Shown here: one piece after another, positions 33,019 to 36,169 of the stretch | Layout of the letters: each line of letters begins with the position of its first letter | How positions within the stretch are numbered: position 1 is the stretch's first letter | From: Symbiodinium natans | Taxonomy: Eukaryota > Sar > Dinophyceae > Suessiales > Symbiodiniaceae | NCBI GenBank assembly: GCA_905221605.1 | Contig: CAJNDS010002412.1 | Span: 2,226,903 to 2,263,071 of the forward strand | Reading direction: 5' to 3' | DNA length: 36,169 nucleotides | The notes under the pieces: model-generated | Databases searched by the model: none | Told to the model about the DNA's origin: nothing | What the model saw: only the letters and a program-made list of their open reading frames with translations | Made by a program: the position numbers and the translations under genes

Positions 33019-33090
33019 AACCAACAGCTGAGCCCCAAACCCTCAACACCAAAGCCCTGGTGGACAGCTTGGTATTTAAGGCTTGGGACG
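33019..33090 (+). CDS. Candidate exon with telomeric donor
   Basis: After GTACCGCAG: PTAEPQTLNTKALVDSLVFK followed by AWD, ending GACG|GTTTAGGGG, the start of an 8-mer array. 72 bp. Confidence 0.5.
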
Positions 33091-33418
33091 GTTTAGGGGT
33101 TTAGGGGTTTAGGGGTTTAGGGGTTTAGGGGTTTAGGGGTTTAGGGGTTTAGGGGTTTAGGGGTTTAGGGGTTTAGGGGTTTAGGGGTTTAGGGGTTTCA
33201 GGGTTTCAGGGTTTCAGGGTTTCAGGGTTTCAGGGTTTCAGGGTTTCAGGTTTTCAGGGTTTCAGGGTTTCAGGGTTTCAGGGTTTCAGGGTTTCAGGGT
33301 TTCAGGGTTTCAGGGTTTCAGGGTTTCAGGGTTTCAGGGTTTAGGGTTTAGGGTTTGGGGTCTAGGGTTCAGGGTTTGGGAGGGTTTAGGATGGTTTAGG
33401 AGGTTTAGGGTTTATGGC
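33091..33418 (+). repeat. TTTAGGGG array, then TTTCAGGG array, then TTTAGGG
   Basis: About thirteen TTTAGGGG 8-mers (33091-33196), about eighteen TTTCAGGG 8-mers (33197-33340), then mixed TTTAGGG/TTTGGGG. Each type forms one contiguous block. Confidence 0.97.
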
Positions 33419-33439
33419 AGGGGTGTATTGACACAACAA

Positions 33440-33523
33440 ATGGCGACGGATGCCTCTTCCTCCACTTGCGCGACGGACTCACATCGCCACAACTCCGCTC
33501 CAGAAGGATTACAGCGATCATGA
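33440..33523 (+). CDS. Small ORF, weak
   Basis: ATG to TGA, 27 codons, MATDASSSTCATDSHRHNSA. Ser/Thr-rich; unsupported beyond the open frame. Confidence 0.25.
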   Translation: MATDASSSTCATDSHRHNSAPEGLQRS

Positions 33524-33558
33524 ACCCCCCTAGACCAACTCCACGTGTAGCACCTGCA

Positions 33559-33616
33559 CATCTAAATGTCGCGTCGTGTTTTATTAGCATCTAAATGTCA
33601 CGTCGTGTTTTATTAT
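33559..33616 (+). repeat. 29-bp tandem duplication
   Basis: CATCTAAATGTCGCGTCGTG... at 33559-33587 repeats at 33588-33616 with two differences. Confidence 0.95.
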
Positions 33617-33717
33617 CATGTAGAGGCTGGACGACGAAAGTTGCGTCCATGTACCTAACTCTCCCGCCCCTTGCTATGGGGGTGTTTTCTCTCCAACATA
33701 CCATTATGCCATGCTCC

Positions 33718-34581
33718 ACACACCCACACACACGGACACAGACACAGACACGCAGACACACGGACACACATACACACAGAATCGGAAAAGAAGATACAGG
33801 CAATGACATAGACGCAGACATAGACACGCACGCGCATGCACACGTGCATGCACGCCCGCACGCACACGCACGCGCACACGCACACGCACACGCACGCGCA
33901 CGCACGCACGCACGAACGCAATCGCACGCCCCGCACCCACCCACACCCACACCACACACACACACACACGGATACACACACACGGAGACACACACACACC
34001 CCAACACACAACGAACCCAGACACGCACACCACACGCACACGCACACTCCCAAGCACGACGCACAACGCACACGCACACGCACACTCACCGCAACACGCA
34101 CACCGCACACGCACGATCACACGCAACTCACGCACACGCACACCACACCCCACCCCCCCACACACATCAAACACACACAACCACCCACACACCACACACC
34201 CACACATACACACACACAACACACACACACACAACACACACACATACACACACACCCCCCCCCCACGCACCACGCACGCGACCGCACGCACAGCACGCCA
34301 CGCACGCACGCACGCACGCACATGCACGCACATGCACGCCATGCACGCCCATTGCCACCGCCCATGCCACGCCCATGCACCACGCACGCACCCACGCACC
34401 CACGCACCCACGCCCACCACGACCCACGCACCCACTCACCCACGCACCCCACGCCCACAGCACCGACGCAGCCCCGCACTCCCTGCACCCACGCGCCCAC
34501 TCTCCCACTCTTCCCCCGCGCCCACGCGCTGCCACGCGCCCAACGCACGCACCCACACACACACACACACACACACGCACA

Positions 34582-34616
<35 letters not shown>

Positions 34617-34765
34617 CCACACACAGACACAGCCACAACACACACACACACACACACAACACACACACACACAACACACATACAACACACGCACACACAC
34701 ACACACACATACAACACACGCACACACACACACACACATACAACAGACACACACACACACACACA

Positions 34766-34805
<40 letters not shown>

Positions 34806-35220
34806 CACGCACGCACATGCACGCACATGCACGCACATGCACGCCCCTGCACCCCATGCACCGCCCTAACGCACGCACGCACGCACCCACTCACACCTCC
34901 CCTCACGCCACGCACACCAGCGTCACCCACAGGCATCCATCGCACTCCGCACAACGCACACGCACACGCACACGCACACCACAGCACACTCACAACTGCA
35001 CACTCACAACCACACACACACAACACCACCCACCCACACTCTCGTCACTGCACCCACCCACACCCACACACACACACCACACAACCCGCAACGCACGCAA
35101 CGCACCAACCGGGCACTGCCACCCGCACGCACCCGCACGCACCCGCACGCACCCGCACGCATGCGCACGCCCGCACGCACGCGCACGCCCGCACGCACGC
35201 GCACGCACGCACGCCCGCGC
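33718..35220. repeat. Giant CA/CACG microsatellite
   Basis: 1.5 kb of CA-based sequence (CACA, CACG, CCCACG, CATGCACG units), almost free of T on the + strand. Sub-blocks of pure (CA)n, (CACG)n and (CCCGCACGCA)n are visible. Because the + strand lacks T it has no stop codons, so very long His/Thr/Ala/Arg frames (424, 549 and 330 codons) and Val/Cys-rich minus-strand frames are artefacts. Confidence 0.97.
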
Positions 35221-35230
35221 ACAATTTCAG

Positions 35231-35485
35231 CATCTTCCATTCTGGGAGGCTCGGGAGGGTCTTGGGAATTTTCCCAAGGGCCTTGTGGGGAGATCGAAGA
35301 AGGACTCCAACCCTGAATCTCTAAACGCGATCAGAACTCTAGCAGCAAACACCCCCCCAAACCCTAAGCAGCTATGCTCCGATGGGATCCTCGCTGCGCA
35401 GGGTTTCCGGTATAGGTCCTTCAGGATCCAGCACCCTAAACCGGCTCTTCAAAAAACTGCAGAGCGACAGAAGTTCGGGCCCTAA
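35231..35485 (+). CDS. Candidate terminal exon, longest clean frame
   Basis: 84 codons after ACAATTTCAG, phase 0: HLPFWEAREGLGNFPKGLVG, then RSKKDSNPESLNAIRTLAAN, and near the end ALQKTAERQKFGP. The stop TAA is part of the first CCCTAAA repeat. The upstream open frame through the microsatellite should not be joined to it. Mixed, non-repetitive composition supports real coding; no family recognised. Confidence 0.5.
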   Translation, partial: HLPFWEAREGLGNFPKGLVGRSKKDSNPESLNAIRTLAANTPPNPKQLCSDGILAAQGFRYRSFRIQHPKPALQKTAERQKFGP

Positions 35486-35760
35486 ACCCTAGACCCTTAA
35501 CCTGAGAAACCCAAACCATAGACTCCAGGCTTGCCTTTTGAAGATCCCGAACTGACAAGAATCACGTCAGAGGAGAAACATCACCCTAATCCGCAAACCC
35601 TAAAATCCCCCCAAAAACGGTACTCTGTCCCTAAACCCTAAACCCTAAACCCGCAACCCTAAACCCCTAAACCCTAAACCCTTCTAAGCCCTAATCCGCA
35701 GACTCTAATCCCCAACCAATACTACGTGGGAGCCTTCAAGCTAAGCCTAAACCCTAAATT
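35468..35760 (-). repeat. Degenerate CCCTAAA blocks
   Basis: Clean only at 35633-35690; elsewhere scattered CCCTAAA/CCCTAAT words. Confidence 0.8.
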
Positions 35761-35861
35761 CCCACCTCCACAAGCCAAGACCCACTTTCCTGTAGGTTCG
35801 TAGTCTAAACCCCTTACAGGAGTCCTGGGAGCCTTACAAAAAAGTATAAACCCTTAATCCC

Positions 35862-35913
35862 GAAACCGCACCCGAAACCCGAAACCCGAAACCCGAAACC
35901 CGAAACCCGAAAC
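35862..35913 (-). repeat. CCCGAAA array
   Basis: Seven CCCGAAA units, the complement of the TTTCGGG variant seen at 29281. Confidence 0.95.
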
Positions 35914-35995
35914 CGCAAGCTGCTACAAGGCAGCCAGAGCCAACAGCCGGGCCGGTGGCTGGCACTGTGAAGTCTGGGTTTAGGGGTGAGGAGGG

Positions 35996-36169
35996 GGGTT
36001 TAAGGTTCAGGGTTTAGGGGGTTTAGGGGGTTTAGGGGGTTTAGGGGGTTTAGGGGGTTTAGGGGGTTTAGGGGGTTTAGGGGGTTTAGGGGGTTTAGGG
36101 GGTTTAGGGGGTTTAGGGGGTTTAGGGGGTTTAGGGGGTTTAGGGGGGTTAGGGGGTTTAGGGGGTTTA
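35996..36169 (+). repeat. TTTAGGGGG 9-mer array, open at window end
   Basis: About seventeen uniform TTTAGGGGG units from about 36016 to the last base, one with an extra G and missing T. The array continues beyond the window. Confidence 0.97.

Noticed and set aside
33595-35229. Long His/Thr/Ala-rich + strand frames (up to 549 codons) and Val/Cys-rich minus frames
   Set aside because: They are translations of a T-free CA/CACG microsatellite in several phases at once. Open length here carries no coding information.
1-36169. True chromosome end, CRISPR array, tRNA, rRNA or centromeric satellite
   Set aside because: Telomeric arrays are short, in both orientations and separated by unique DNA, so this is not a terminus (though a subtelomere is possible). 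Spacing and unit structure do not fit CRISPR. No tRNA or rRNA sequence was recognised by eye.
1-36169. Concatenated mini-chromosomes each capped by telomeres
   Set aside because: That model predicts every island preceded by CCCTAAA and followed by TTTAGGG, with head-to-head junctions. Many islands have the same orientation on both sides or the reverse order, so it does not fit generally.

Overview
This looks like nuclear DNA of a eukaryote with plant/algal-type telomere repeats (TTTAGGG, or CCCTAAA on the other strand). It shows no bacterial operons, no rRNA or tRNA genes, and no gene family I can name. A dinoflagellate or a related alga or alveolate is my best guess. The grounds are TTTAGGG repeats, intron-dense candidate genes all read in one direction, and possible GA/GC splice donors. 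The assignment is inference, and a green or other alga is not excluded.

The whole window is a mosaic. More than sixty blocks of telomere-type repeat, in both orientations, alternate every 100-500 bp with non-repetitive islands. The blocks run from pure TTTAGGG arrays to internally homogenised variants (TTCAGGG, TTTCGGG, TTTGGGG, TTGAGGG, TTTAGGGG, TTTCAGGG, TTTAGGGGG). Many islands contain a short open frame on the + strand, bounded by an AG (often TGCAG or TTCAG) and followed by GT. I read these as candidate exons of 35-250 bp. At several boundaries the telomeric repeat itself supplies the splice site: GTTTAGGG or GTAAACCC as donor, TTTAG|G as acceptor. Some introns would therefore consist largely of telomeric repeat. 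Each short exon alone is weak evidence, because a 30-codon frame is open by chance about a quarter of the time. The case rests on recurrence, boundary signals and the longer examples (831-1056, 6838-7008, 13795-13925, 15283-15668, 15831-15933, 26233-26361, 28162-28308, 31055-31164, 35231-35485).

A second layer is a set of short non-autonomous inverted-repeat elements of about 85-130 bp, MITE-like, in at least four families (called M1-M4 here). Several sit exactly at candidate splice donors or just before candidate acceptors, as introner elements do. Some have one arm replaced by telomeric repeat.

Layout: 1-22.2 kb is dense telomere/exon mosaic; 22.26-22.98 kb is an island poor in telomeric repeat with two small complete ORFs; 23-30 kb is mosaic again; 30.0-31.9 kb is a more AT-rich, repeat-poor stretch; 32-33.4 kb holds variant 8-mer arrays; 33.72-35.22 kb is a giant CA/CACG microsatellite; 35.23-35.49 kb is a terminal exon-like frame; the window ends inside a TTTAGGGGG array. 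No exon could be assigned to a known protein. How many genes these exons belong to cannot be told from sequence alone.
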